NCBI GenBank assembly: GCA_009779935.1
Contig: WRAX01000021.1
Span: 1 to 38,911, forward strand
Source of the DNA: Defluviitaleaceae bacterium
Lineage (GTDB): Bacteria; Bacillota; Clostridia; Lachnospirales; WRAX01
DNA: 38,911 nucleotides
Direction of reading: 5' to 3'
The notes under the pieces are model-generated. The model was not told the DNA's origin, made no database searches, and worked only from the letters and a program-made list of their open reading frames with translations. Position 1 is the first letter of the stretch, and each line of letters starts with the position of its first letter. Made by a program: the position numbers and the translations under genes. Positions 7,350 through 13,942 of this stretch are shown here, in pieces.

Positions 7350-8108
7350 ATGAGAGAATTTTTTCACATATTCAAGCACTATATGATGCGCACACTGCGC
7401 AGACCAATAATTTGGGCATTATACATTGCTTTGCCGGTGGGCCTAACCCTTATAAATGTGGTTGCAAACCTTGGGCTTGGGCCCGGGCAACCCGGGCCGG
7501 TTGGAATATTAGTTACCCTATTTATACTATCATTCCAATTTTTCAGTAGCGAAGTGCTGTATTATGACTTGTTTACCACCTTGCGAGGGAATGTGGCGGA
7601 TCGTTTGTATATGTCGCCGGTAACAAAAAACAAGTTTTTTGCAGGGGCAATTGCTTGGAGCTGGACTTTCAGTATTCTGCAAGCCATAATAATATTTACA
7701 GTAACCTACCTTGCTTTTCCGGATAATCCATATCCCAGCTTTTGGTTGTTGGCAACAATGGTGCTAATTGTTTCAATACTTGCGCAGCTAAAAGGTGCTT
7801 TAATGCCATATATTGCTAAAACCCGCAAAGCGGCGGATGGCATCTCGGCGGCAATATGCTTTGGAATGATGTTTTTAAGCGGCGGCTTGATGATAAACTT
7901 TGGCGAATCTGACTTTGCACAATTTTTGATGAGCCGCTCTAACCCTTTGGCTTTGGGCTGGTCTGCCATACAATGGGATATACAATACCAATTGGGTTTT
8001 AATGACGGCAGAAGTGGCGATATTATGCTTAATATAGGCATATTGGCAGCAATAACAGTGGTGTTGTTAGCGGTGCTAATAGTTCTTGGAAGGAGGCGTA
8101 AGGCGTGA
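7350..8108 (+). CDS. ABC-2 family permease (second paralogue)
   Basis: A 252-residue, roughly six-helix membrane protein, homologous along its length to the permease at 6068. It shares the N-terminal amphipathic start, 'FTTLRGNVADRLYMSPVTK' before helix 3, and a 'TRKAADG' motif. AAGGAGG precedes the ATG. It ends GGRRRKA-like with a TGA that overlaps the next start. Residues about 45-52 (GPGQPGPV) are encoded by a short perfect hairpin at 7480-7498 that the paralogue lacks. It is presumably a half-transporter pairing with one of the other permeases around the ATPase dimer. Confidence 0.88.
   Translation: MREFFHIFKHYMMRTLRRPIIWALYIALPVGLTLINVVANLGLGPGQPGPVGILVTLFILSFQFFSSEVLYYDLFTTLRGNVADRLYMSPVTKNKFFAGAIAWSWTFSILQAIIIFTVTYLAFPDNPYPSFWLLATMVLIVSILAQLKGALMPYIAKTRKAADGISAAICFGMMFLSGGLMINFGESDFAQFLMSRSNPLALGWSAIQWDIQYQLGFNDGRSGDIMLNIGILAAITVVLLAVLIVLGRRRKA
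7480..7498. repeat. Short GC-only inverted repeat inside a permease gene
   Basis: GGCCCGGG-CAA-CCCGGGCC has perfect 8-bp arms. It lies in frame and adds Gly/Pro residues absent from the paralogue. It may be a local expansion or a translational pause; no function is shown. Confidence 0.5.
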
Positions 8109-8803
8109 CAGTTTTCAAATTTGCATTGCTAAGAAGCCTGCGCAACCCCGTATCCTTGGTGTTAAATTCGGTTATTCCCGTGTTGCTTATGTTTATCCCC
8201 GTTTTATGGGAAGCAAACCTTTTCGGCGGTGCACCGGGCTTTCCCGTCCTTGCATTTATCATCATATTTGGTGCATTTACCATGTCAAAAAACATCATAG
8301 CCGACAAGGAGGATGGGGCAATAACCCGCATTTTAATGGGGCCTGTGTCCATGCGCAGCTACTTGGCACAAAACCTACTTTCGTCCACGATACCATTGCT
8401 GGTTTCGCTTATGCTTACCGTTTTGCTTGGCATAATACTGCGGGATTGGAGCTTTATAACAGCCCTTGGCGTATTTATCACCTTTGGAATGCTTACAGCA
8501 ACTTGCGTTACCATGGCATATGCTTGGCAAGCCCTGTTTAAGGACTCGGAAAGCAGCACCACGGGCTTTTCCATCCTTGCCACTGTTATGGCAATGCTTG
8601 GCGGCTTGTTTATCCCCACCAGCCTTTTCCCCGGTATTTTGGAGCATATTGGCGTCATCTTCCCGTCCTACTGGGCAATGCACAGTTTGGGATATTTAAT
8701 GGAAAATGGTGAAATTGCAGGCAGGTTTTGGGTGGGCATTGGTGCAATGGCACTTTTCGCTATGGCTTTTCTGTTATACGGCAGTAAGCGTAGGGTTGTT
8801 TAA
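8105..8803 (+). CDS. ABC-2 family permease (third)
   Basis: A 232-residue ABC-2 permease of about six helices, with the family features 'KNIIADKEDGAITRILMGPVSMRSYLAQNL' (split by the coupling helix) and 'GGLFIPTSLFPGILEHIG' near the end. The start is a GTG at 8105 inside GTGA, overlapping the TGA of the previous permease, with AAGGAGG just upstream; this is a strong sign of coupled translation. It forms the end of the exporter operon and is followed at once by a strong terminator. The operon thus encodes three permeases for one ATPase, so two alternative heterodimers or two transport complexes are possible. Confidence 0.88.
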   Translation: MTVFKFALLRSLRNPVSLVLNSVIPVLLMFIPVLWEANLFGGAPGFPVLAFIIIFGAFTMSKNIIADKEDGAITRILMGPVSMRSYLAQNLLSSTIPLLVSLMLTVLLGIILRDWSFITALGVFITFGMLTATCVTMAYAWQALFKDSESSTTGFSILATVMAMLGGLFIPTSLFPGILEHIGVIFPSYWAMHSLGYLMENGEIAGRFWVGIGAMALFAMAFLLYGSKRRVV

Positions 8804-8807
8804 TACT

Positions 8808-8852
8808 CCAAAAAACGCCACCCCGGGTTAAGTCCGGGGTGGCGTTTTTTGG
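8808..8852. terminator. Strong bidirectional terminator
   Basis: CCAAAAAACGCCACCCCGG-GTTAAGT-CCGGGGTGGCGTTTTTTGG is a 19-bp perfect stem with an A-run and a T-run. It separates the exporter operon from the converging FliL-like gene. Confidence 0.95.
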
Positions 8853-8864
8853 CATTTCTAAATA

Positions 8865-9353
8865 TCACAAATCATCACCGGTGCCAAGCAAAGCATCCAA
8901 AACAGGGTTGCGCCCGCCGCCGCTACCTGTTTGGGGCAAGGGCATTCCGCTTAAAAAGTCCCCAAACAGCACACTTACCAATTCGCCGTCCCCGAAGGTG
9001 TATGCAAGGCGGTCTTCAATAGCATTGCGGGCATTTGTGATGCCGTTTATGCCCGAAATATCTTCATAAGATAAGGAAGAAATCGCCGCATAAACCTCCC
9101 TATGCAGTTGTTGGTTACTTACATTGCCCGCTGATCTATCTACCTCCAACACTACCCTTGCACCAAAAAGGTGGGTACTGCCATCTTCTGCAACAAGGCG
9201 GGTTTGCACATCGGGCACATTAACCATGCGGGTGGGGGATGCAGGTTGCTGGTTTACTATCAAAAAAATCACCGCTACCACTAAAATCACCGCTACGATA
9301 AGTAAAATTAGCATTGTTTGTTTTCTGTTATTTGTTTTTGCACTCACAATCAT
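8865..9353 (-). CDS. FliL-like membrane-anchored protein
   Basis: A 162-residue protein with a short cytoplasmic N-terminus, one membrane helix (about 14-34) and an exported domain. The domain pattern resembles FliL, the stator-associated flagellar protein: a beta strand 'ARVVLEVDRS', a helix 'NQQLHREVYAAISSL', another helix 'NARNAIEDRLAYTFGDGEL', and a final strand 'VSVLFGDFLSG' like the FliL 'V..VYFTDFV' ending. A Gly-rich, disordered tail follows. GGGAG precedes the ATG. It is isolated from the flagellar cluster at 23748, so the FliL call is tentative; a sporulation or stress anchor protein is an alternative. Confidence 0.5.
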   Translation of the reverse strand: MIVSAKTNNRKQTMLILLIVAVILVVAVIFLIVNQQPASPTRMVNVPDVQTRLVAEDGSTHLFGARVVLEVDRSAGNVSNQQLHREVYAAISSLSYEDISGINGITNARNAIEDRLAYTFGDGELVSVLFGDFLSGMPLPQTGSGGGRNPVLDALLGTGDDL

Positions 9354-9381
9354 CAGCTCCCAGCTTAGTTATGCTACTGCC

Positions 9382-9433
9382 ATTATATCACAGCCCGTCC
9401 GTGCTTGCAATCCAAAATTGGATATGTTAGAAT
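9382..9433. promoter_or_regulatory. Divergent promoters sharing one self-complementary -35 box
   Basis: TTGCAA (9405-9410) reads the same on both strands. Rightward, 17 bases later, comes TAGAAT (9428-9433) toward rtcB. Leftward, 17 bases later, comes TATAAT (9387-9382) toward the FliL-like gene. Both spacings are ideal. A small inverted repeat TCCAA-AA-TTGGA (9411-9422) lies in the rightward spacer. Confidence 0.65.
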
Positions 9434-9455
9434 AAAACAAAAGGAGGCGGACAAT

Positions 9456-10589
9456 ATGAAAACTTTCAAAACAGATGGCTTGGATATTTTATCCTGGTGC
9501 ATGGAACCGGAGGAGGGGGCACTGGAACAGGCGAAAAATATCGCCGCATTGCCTTTTGCCCACAAACACATTGCCCTAATGGCGGACACGCACCAAGGCT
9601 TTGGTATGCCCATCGGCGGCGTGCTTGCGGCGGTTAATGCAATCATACCCAATGCAGTGGGGGTGGACATTGGTTGCGGGGTGCTTGCCTGCCGCACAAG
9701 CCTTACAAAAATTGACAAAGACACCTTAAAAAATATTATGGGCGGGGTGCGCCGTGCTGTGCCTACGGGCTTTAACCACCGCAAACAACCCATGGATATA
9801 GAGCCACCACCGGAAAATGCCTCAATTGTGCAGCAGGAGCATAAGTCGGCCCGCAAACAGGTGGGCACCCTTGGCGGCGGAAACCATTTTATCGAATTTC
9901 AACAGGGTAGTGATGGGTTTATTTGGATAATGATACATTCCGGTAGCCGCAATTTGGGTAAAAAGGTGTGTGACCATTATAATGCCGCCGCAAAGGCTGT
10001 AACCAAAGATATCCCCAAGGCATGGGATTTAGCATACTTAAAGGCGGATTCGGATATTGGCAAGCAATATATCATCGAAATGCAGTATTGTCAGCGTTTT
10101 TCCCTGCGCAACAGGGAAGTTATGCTGGATGACATTGCCAAAATTTTTAGTGAAGCCACCGGGGGCGAGGTGCTGGAAACCTTTAATGTACACCATAACT
10201 ACGCCCGTTTTGAGCATCATTACGGCAAAGATGTTTGGGTGCACCGCAAAGGGGCAACATCTGCAAAAGAAGGGGAAATTGGCATTATTCCCGGTTCGCA
10301 GGGCACAAAGTCATATATTGTTAAGGGGCTTGGTAACCCCCTATCCTTTAACAGCTGCAGCCATGGTGCGGGGCGGGTTATGGGTCGCAAGCAGGCACAG
10401 CGCACCCTGTCCCTGGAAGATGAGATTGCGAAACTGGACAAGCTTGGGGTTTTGCACGGCATACGTGGTGTTAAGGATTTGGACGAGGCCGCAAGTGCAT
10501 ACAAAAACATAGATGTGGTAATGGCAGAGCAGGCAGATTTGGTAAAAATTCACGTGGAGCTTACGCCGCTGGGGGTTATTAAAGGTTAA
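9456..10589 (+). CDS. rtcB: RtcB family RNA-splicing ligase
   Basis: A 377-residue RtcB, which joins RNA 2',3'-cyclic-phosphate (or 3'-phosphate) and 5'-OH ends using GTP and manganese. The metal-binding and active-site motifs are present in order: DTHQGFGMPIGGV, VGVDIGCG, GTLGGGNHFIE, HSGSRNLGKK, HHNYA, GATSA, and SFNSCSHGAGR with the guanylated His. The start at 9456 has a well-placed AAAGGAGG; an in-frame upstream extension has no ribosome site and overlaps the promoter. The GNAT gene that follows overlaps its stop by one base (TAATG). No archease gene is visible nearby. The length is close to that of bacterial RtcB proteins. Confidence 0.93.
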   Translation: MKTFKTDGLDILSWCMEPEEGALEQAKNIAALPFAHKHIALMADTHQGFGMPIGGVLAAVNAIIPNAVGVDIGCGVLACRTSLTKIDKDTLKNIMGGVRRAVPTGFNHRKQPMDIEPPPENASIVQQEHKSARKQVGTLGGGNHFIEFQQGSDGFIWIMIHSGSRNLGKKVCDHYNAAAKAVTKDIPKAWDLAYLKADSDIGKQYIIEMQYCQRFSLRNREVMLDDIAKIFSEATGGEVLETFNVHHNYARFEHHYGKDVWVHRKGATSAKEGEIGIIPGSQGTKSYIVKGLGNPLSFNSCSHGAGRVMGRKQAQRTLSLEDEIAKLDKLGVLHGIRGVKDLDEAASAYKNIDVVMAEQADLVKIHVELTPLGVIKG

Positions 10590-11173
10590 TGGATAAAATT
10601 GAAGCAATGCTGGCAGGGGACAGGGAAAATGCGCTGCATAATATTAAAATTGACTTTAATAACCTGCATTTGGTTTGGCCCTGCTGGGAATATTTGCAAA
10701 GCTACCGGGAAGCCATTATGGAATACATTGCCTTTCGTGTGGAGGATTTTGCATATCCCAAAATAACCACCCATCGGGATGCCAAAGGCTATTTTAAGCG
10801 GTTGGAGCGCATGCGGAAAGGTAAAGCCCCAAAGGGGCTTGTTCCTGCCTCGGCTTTTTGGCTGGTGGATGGCAGAAATTACATTGGCAGCGGGGATGTG
10901 CGCCACTGCCTTAACGAAAGTTTAAGTCGCCTTGGCGGTCATATTGGCTACTCCATCCGCCCGGCGGCTTGGGGTAGGGGGCTTGGCACAATTCAACTTG
11001 CCATGTTGATTGAAGAGGCCGCCAAACTTGAAATTCCACGCCCGCTAATCACCTGTTTTGATGATAATTTGGCATCCATTAAGGTTATTGAAAAAAACGG
11101 CGGTATTTTGGTAAACAAAATAACCAACCGTGTGCGTGGGGAGAAGAAGCTAACAAGGCATTACGAAATGTAG
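10589..11173 (+). CDS. GNAT family N-acetyltransferase
   Basis: A 194-residue GNAT protein of the type formerly grouped as 'predicted acetyltransferase'. 'GGHIGYSIRPAAWGRGLGT' holds the acetyl-CoA pyrophosphate loop (R-G-x-G-T). The following helix 'IQLAMLIEEAAKL' and 'DDNLASIKVIEKNGG' complete motif A and motif B. The substrate is unknown. It begins at TAATG, sharing a base with the rtcB stop, so it is translationally coupled to the RNA ligase. This pairing may hint at an RNA- or translation-related substrate, but that is only inferred. Its TAG stop is the first triplet of repeat copy 4. Confidence 0.85.
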   Translation: MDKIEAMLAGDRENALHNIKIDFNNLHLVWPCWEYLQSYREAIMEYIAFRVEDFAYPKITTHRDAKGYFKRLERMRKGKAPKGLVPASAFWLVDGRNYIGSGDVRHCLNESLSRLGGHIGYSIRPAAWGRGLGTIQLAMLIEEAAKLEIPRPLITCFDDNLASIKVIEKNGGILVNKITNRVRGEKKLTRHYEM

Positions 11174-11299
11174 GGTGGGGGCTTGCCCCCACCCCCCCGA
11201 AGACGTACAAATGCAAATAACAATCGTCTACCATTCACCTTGTAACTGCCGTCCTACTGTACGTCTTGCGCACAAGGGTGGGGGCTTGCCCCCACCCTA
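11171..11299. repeat. Composite inverted element formed by palindrome copies 4 and 5
   Basis: Copy 4 (11171-11209) is TAGGGTGGGGGC-TT-GCCCCCACCC... plus AAGACGTACA. Copy 5 (11299-11259, minus) is TAGGGTGGGGGC-AA-GCCCCCACCC... plus AAGACGTACA. The two face each other around about 49 bases of centre, giving a MITE-like unit of 129 bases between convergent genes. Its left end supplies the GNAT stop codon. Its right end encodes the C-terminus of the ROK protein, whose TGA lies in the centre. Confidence 0.8.
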
Positions 11300-12140
11300 C
11301 GATGCCTGCATCATTACCCAGCCGGGCAATGGCAAAGCGGGTTGTTGCAAGGTTTATGCGGTTTTGTATGGCTGATAACAGGCTATCGCCTTGCCCGCTT
11401 ATCCCGCCGCCGATAACCACAATCTCGGGCTGTAAAATATTTATAATATTTAATAAACCAATACAAAGATAGTTATAATAATTTTCAATAATTACTTTTG
11501 CCCCATCATCACCTGCATGGGCGGCATCAAACACGTCTTTGGCAGTTAATTGACCCAAACCAAGGCTTGCCCCGTCCCGCATCAGTGCGGCGGCGGATGC
11601 GTACGCCTCCCAACAGCCATTTTTGCCGCAACCGCAAGCTCTGCCGTTTACTTCTATAATTTGGTGCCCAACTTCCCCCGCACCAAAAAATGTCCCCGTA
11701 TACAATTTACCATCAATGATAATACCCCCGCCAATACCCGTGCCAATGGTGATAACAACAGCGTTTTGCACACCTTTTGCTGCACCAAAAAACATTTCGC
11801 CAAGGGCGGCACAATTGGCATCATTTTCCAAAAAAACAGGCAGGCGAAGTACATCTTCCACCATTTTACTTAGCGGCACATTAAAAAAGCCCAAATTAGG
11901 GGCATTAACAAGGGTTTGGCTGGGCGGGTGCACCACACCAGGGCAACCAATGCCGACGTATTGCACAGGGTATGGGCTAAATTCCACCAGGGCTTTGCAC
12001 AAGCCAATAATATCACCAACCACCGCATCCACCCCACGCAAGGGCAGGGTGGGCGTGGTTTTTTTGTTAATCAGTTTGCCGTCATCACCAACAAGCCCAC
12101 CTGCAATATTTGTGCCGCCCAAATCAATTCCAATGCGCAT
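11235..12140 (-). CDS. ROK family sugar kinase (glucokinase-like)
   Basis: A 301-residue ROK kinase. ATP phosphate loop IGIDLGGTNIAGG (about 3-15), sugar-binding ENDANCAALGE with catalytic Asp, GTGIGGG, the GHxxI segment 'GHQIIEVNGRACGCGKNGCWE' containing the zinc site (C-x-C-G-x-x-G-C-x-E), and 'VIGGGIS'. It likely phosphorylates glucose or a related hexose. The C-terminus is abnormal: after the conserved 'LGNDAGIVG', where ROK proteins normally continue with Ala-Ala and a short helix, the sequence becomes GWGQAPTLVRK and a basic tail encoded by repeat copy 5. AGGAGG before the ATG overlaps the stop of the response regulator, so it is the third gene of the kinase/regulator operon. Confidence 0.9.
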   Translation of the reverse strand: MRIGIDLGGTNIAGGLVGDDGKLINKKTTPTLPLRGVDAVVGDIIGLCKALVEFSPYPVQYVGIGCPGVVHPPSQTLVNAPNLGFFNVPLSKMVEDVLRLPVFLENDANCAALGEMFFGAAKGVQNAVVITIGTGIGGGIIIDGKLYTGTFFGAGEVGHQIIEVNGRACGCGKNGCWEAYASAAALMRDGASLGLGQLTAKDVFDAAHAGDDGAKVIIENYYNYLCIGLLNIINILQPEIVVIGGGISGQGDSLLSAIQNRINLATTRFAIARLGNDAGIVGWGQAPTLVRKTYSRTAVTR

Positions 12141-12148
12141 TTTGCCTC

Positions 12149-12751
12149 CTAATGCTGATAATATGCCATGCCCAGCTGGGTACGGTTGGTAACATGCATT
12201 TTTTCCATAATGGCAACAATATTGTTGCGCACCGTACCTTCGCTTAAAAACAGCTGGCCGGCAATTTCTTTATTGGAAAGGCCTTGGGCAACAAGGCGGG
12301 CTATGTCCCTCTCCCTTGGTGTTAGGTTGCTTAGGGCAGGGTTTTCCGTTTGTGCCAGCTTTTTCAGTGCATCTGCATCCACCACAGCCACGCCAATTAG
12401 CAAGGCACGTAATTTATCCGCAATACCTGCAATTTTGTCGGTTTTAATAAGGTAGCCATCCGCCCCTGCGGACAAGGCCTGCTGTATATTAGGCTTATCA
12501 TCAAAGGTTGTCAACATCATTATACGGATGTGGGGATGGCGGCTTTTTATCAGGCGTGTGGCGGCAATGCCATCCATATTAGGCATGCGAATGTCCATCA
12601 GCACCACATTAGGGTCAAGCGTTCCGCACATTTCCACAGCTTTTGCACCATCACAAGCGTCACCCACTACATCAATATCCGCTTCTTTTCCCAAATTTAT
12701 GGATAGGCTTTTGCGGATTAAGGCATCATCGTCAACAATTAGCAGCTTCAT
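12149..12751 (-). CDS. NarL/FixJ-type response regulator
   Basis: A 200-residue regulator. The receiver domain (1-115) has the acidic pocket Asp7-Asp9, phosphoacceptor Asp53 in VVLMDIRMP, a Thr in MLTTFDD and Lys in YLIKTD. The C-terminal LuxR-type HTH (about 138-200) has 'LTPRERDIARLVAQGLSNKEIA' split across its scaffold and recognition helices. It overlaps the kinase gene by 20 bases. Regulators of this type often activate ABC exporters, and the palindrome near -42 before the exporter operon at 5114 is a candidate target. That link is inferred from geometry and proximity. Confidence 0.93.
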   Translation of the reverse strand: MKLLIVDDDALIRKSLSINLGKEADIDVVGDACDGAKAVEMCGTLDPNVVLMDIRMPNMDGIAATRLIKSRHPHIRIMMLTTFDDKPNIQQALSAGADGYLIKTDKIAGIADKLRALLIGVAVVDADALKKLAQTENPALSNLTPRERDIARLVAQGLSNKEIAGQLFLSEGTVRNNIVAIMEKMHVTNRTQLGMAYYQH

Positions 12752-13838
12752 GTATTTCTTCCTCCTTTACCGGGATAACACATACCACACGAAATTTTTT
12801 ATCCGCATCCACCGATAGCGTGCCGCCGACAGCGGATATACGGTGGCGCAAATTGCGCAAACCGCTTCCCATAGAGCTTTGCCTGTAAACCCCATCATTT
12901 ACAATGGCAAGGCGAATTATTTTTGGCGTAACATCCAAGTTTACCATAATTTGCGTGGCACGGGCGTGGCGCACCGCATTGGTTAAACACTCCCGCAGGC
13001 AGGTTTCCAGCGCATTCCATACATACATGGGCACCTTGCCGGTATCACCAAACACTTTAAAAACTGCAGGGCAAATGGTAAAATTGTCACAAATTTCCTG
13101 CAAAGTTTCTGCACCAAGCACTTTTACGGCGGAAAGGTTATGCACCGCATCCCGTATTTTTTTGCCGCCCGCATCCAGGCGCATAAGTGCTGCATCGTAA
13201 AGCTCCAAAGCATCAGGGCTTGCCTCTTCAAACATATCACGGGCGGTTTGCAGGGTGATGTATGCCGCAACAATCTCATGCCCTGCATTGTCGTGGATAT
13301 CACGTGCAATGCGGGTGCGCTCGGCAACTGCCGTCATCTGCTCCACCCTTGCGGTGGCGGCGGTTAAGTCGCTTTGCAGGGATTGTAGGTGGTAAAGTTT
13401 GCCGGTTGTCTCATCTTGTAATTTTAGCAACCCTTCCCGCTCCTGCTGCCAAAAACCGAGAAACAAGCCGCAAACCGCCGAAAGTGCAAGAACTGCCAGT
13501 AAAAGCGGCGTAAAATCAACCACGAAAATTACAAAAGCCACAAAAGCAGGCAAGTTACGGCGAAACATGGCGGTAAAAATAGGCATGGCCAATGCAAAAA
13601 CAGCGTAATCCCAAATAAACACTGCCACAAGGGCGCAGGCAACCATATCTACCCACACGGTTAGCTGTATTTTTGTAAAACGCTCAAAACGCCAACGTAT
13701 AAGGGTCATCACAACCATAAATAAAAGCAGAAAAAAGCCCGCCACAAGGTCATCTGCCATCATCCAAAAGGCAAACAACAAGGCAAAGCCCGCCGCATTA
13801 CACATCATAAACCAAAGCCGGGGATTTGATATAGCCAT
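12732..13838 (-). CDS. NarL-group sensor histidine kinase (HisKA_3)
   Basis: A 368-residue kinase. The N-terminal 130 residues hold about five to six membrane helices with almost no outside loops, as in sensors that monitor the membrane itself. A coiled linker (about 130-172) follows, then the dimerisation/phosphoacceptor helix RTRIARDIHDNAGHEIV (His182). The ATPase domain has 'LRECLTNAVRHA' (N-box), 'LAIVNDG' and 'GSGLRNLRHRI' (G-box). No Shine-Dalgarno sequence precedes the ATG, and the promoter predicts a leaderless transcript. It is the first gene of the kinase-regulator-ROK operon. It likely senses an envelope-active compound handled by the exporter, which is inferred. Confidence 0.92.
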   Translation of the reverse strand: MAISNPRLWFMMCNAAGFALLFAFWMMADDLVAGFFLLLFMVVMTLIRWRFERFTKIQLTVWVDMVACALVAVFIWDYAVFALAMPIFTAMFRRNLPAFVAFVIFVVDFTPLLLAVLALSAVCGLFLGFWQQEREGLLKLQDETTGKLYHLQSLQSDLTAATARVEQMTAVAERTRIARDIHDNAGHEIVAAYITLQTARDMFEEASPDALELYDAALMRLDAGGKKIRDAVHNLSAVKVLGAETLQEICDNFTICPAVFKVFGDTGKVPMYVWNALETCLRECLTNAVRHARATQIMVNLDVTPKIIRLAIVNDGVYRQSSMGSGLRNLRHRISAVGGTLSVDADKKFRVVCVIPVKEEEIHEAANC

Positions 13839-13873
13839 TTTTTGATTTTATCACGAAAAACAAAAAATGGCAA
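13838..13873 (-). promoter_or_regulatory. Promoter of the two-component operon, predicted leaderless
   Basis: On the minus strand TTGCCA (13873-13868), a 17-base spacer and TAAAAT (13850-13845) are found. Seven bases beyond the -10 is the A of the kinase ATG at 13838. Confidence 0.5.
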
Positions 13874-13881
13874 GAAAAAGC

Positions 13882-13910
13882 TTGCAAAGGATGGACGGGT
13901 ATGGTAGGAT
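13882..13910 (+). promoter_or_regulatory. Promoter for the M3 oligopeptidase gene
   Basis: TTGCAA (13882-13887), a 17-base spacer and TAGGAT (13905-13910), about 26 bases before the leader and GGAGG of the peptidase gene. Confidence 0.5.
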
Positions 13911-13942
13911 GAAGTTATCAAAAAAGTTGTGGAGGTTTTAAG

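Noticed and set aside
9405-9455. Upstream in-frame extension of RtcB to 9405
   Set aside because: It overlaps the promoter, has no ribosome site and adds residues not expected in the family, whereas 9456 has AAAGGAGG.
8865-10589. FliL-like gene and rtcB as parts of the flagellar cluster
   Set aside because: They are 13 kb from fliD, divergent from each other, and lack a sigma-D promoter.
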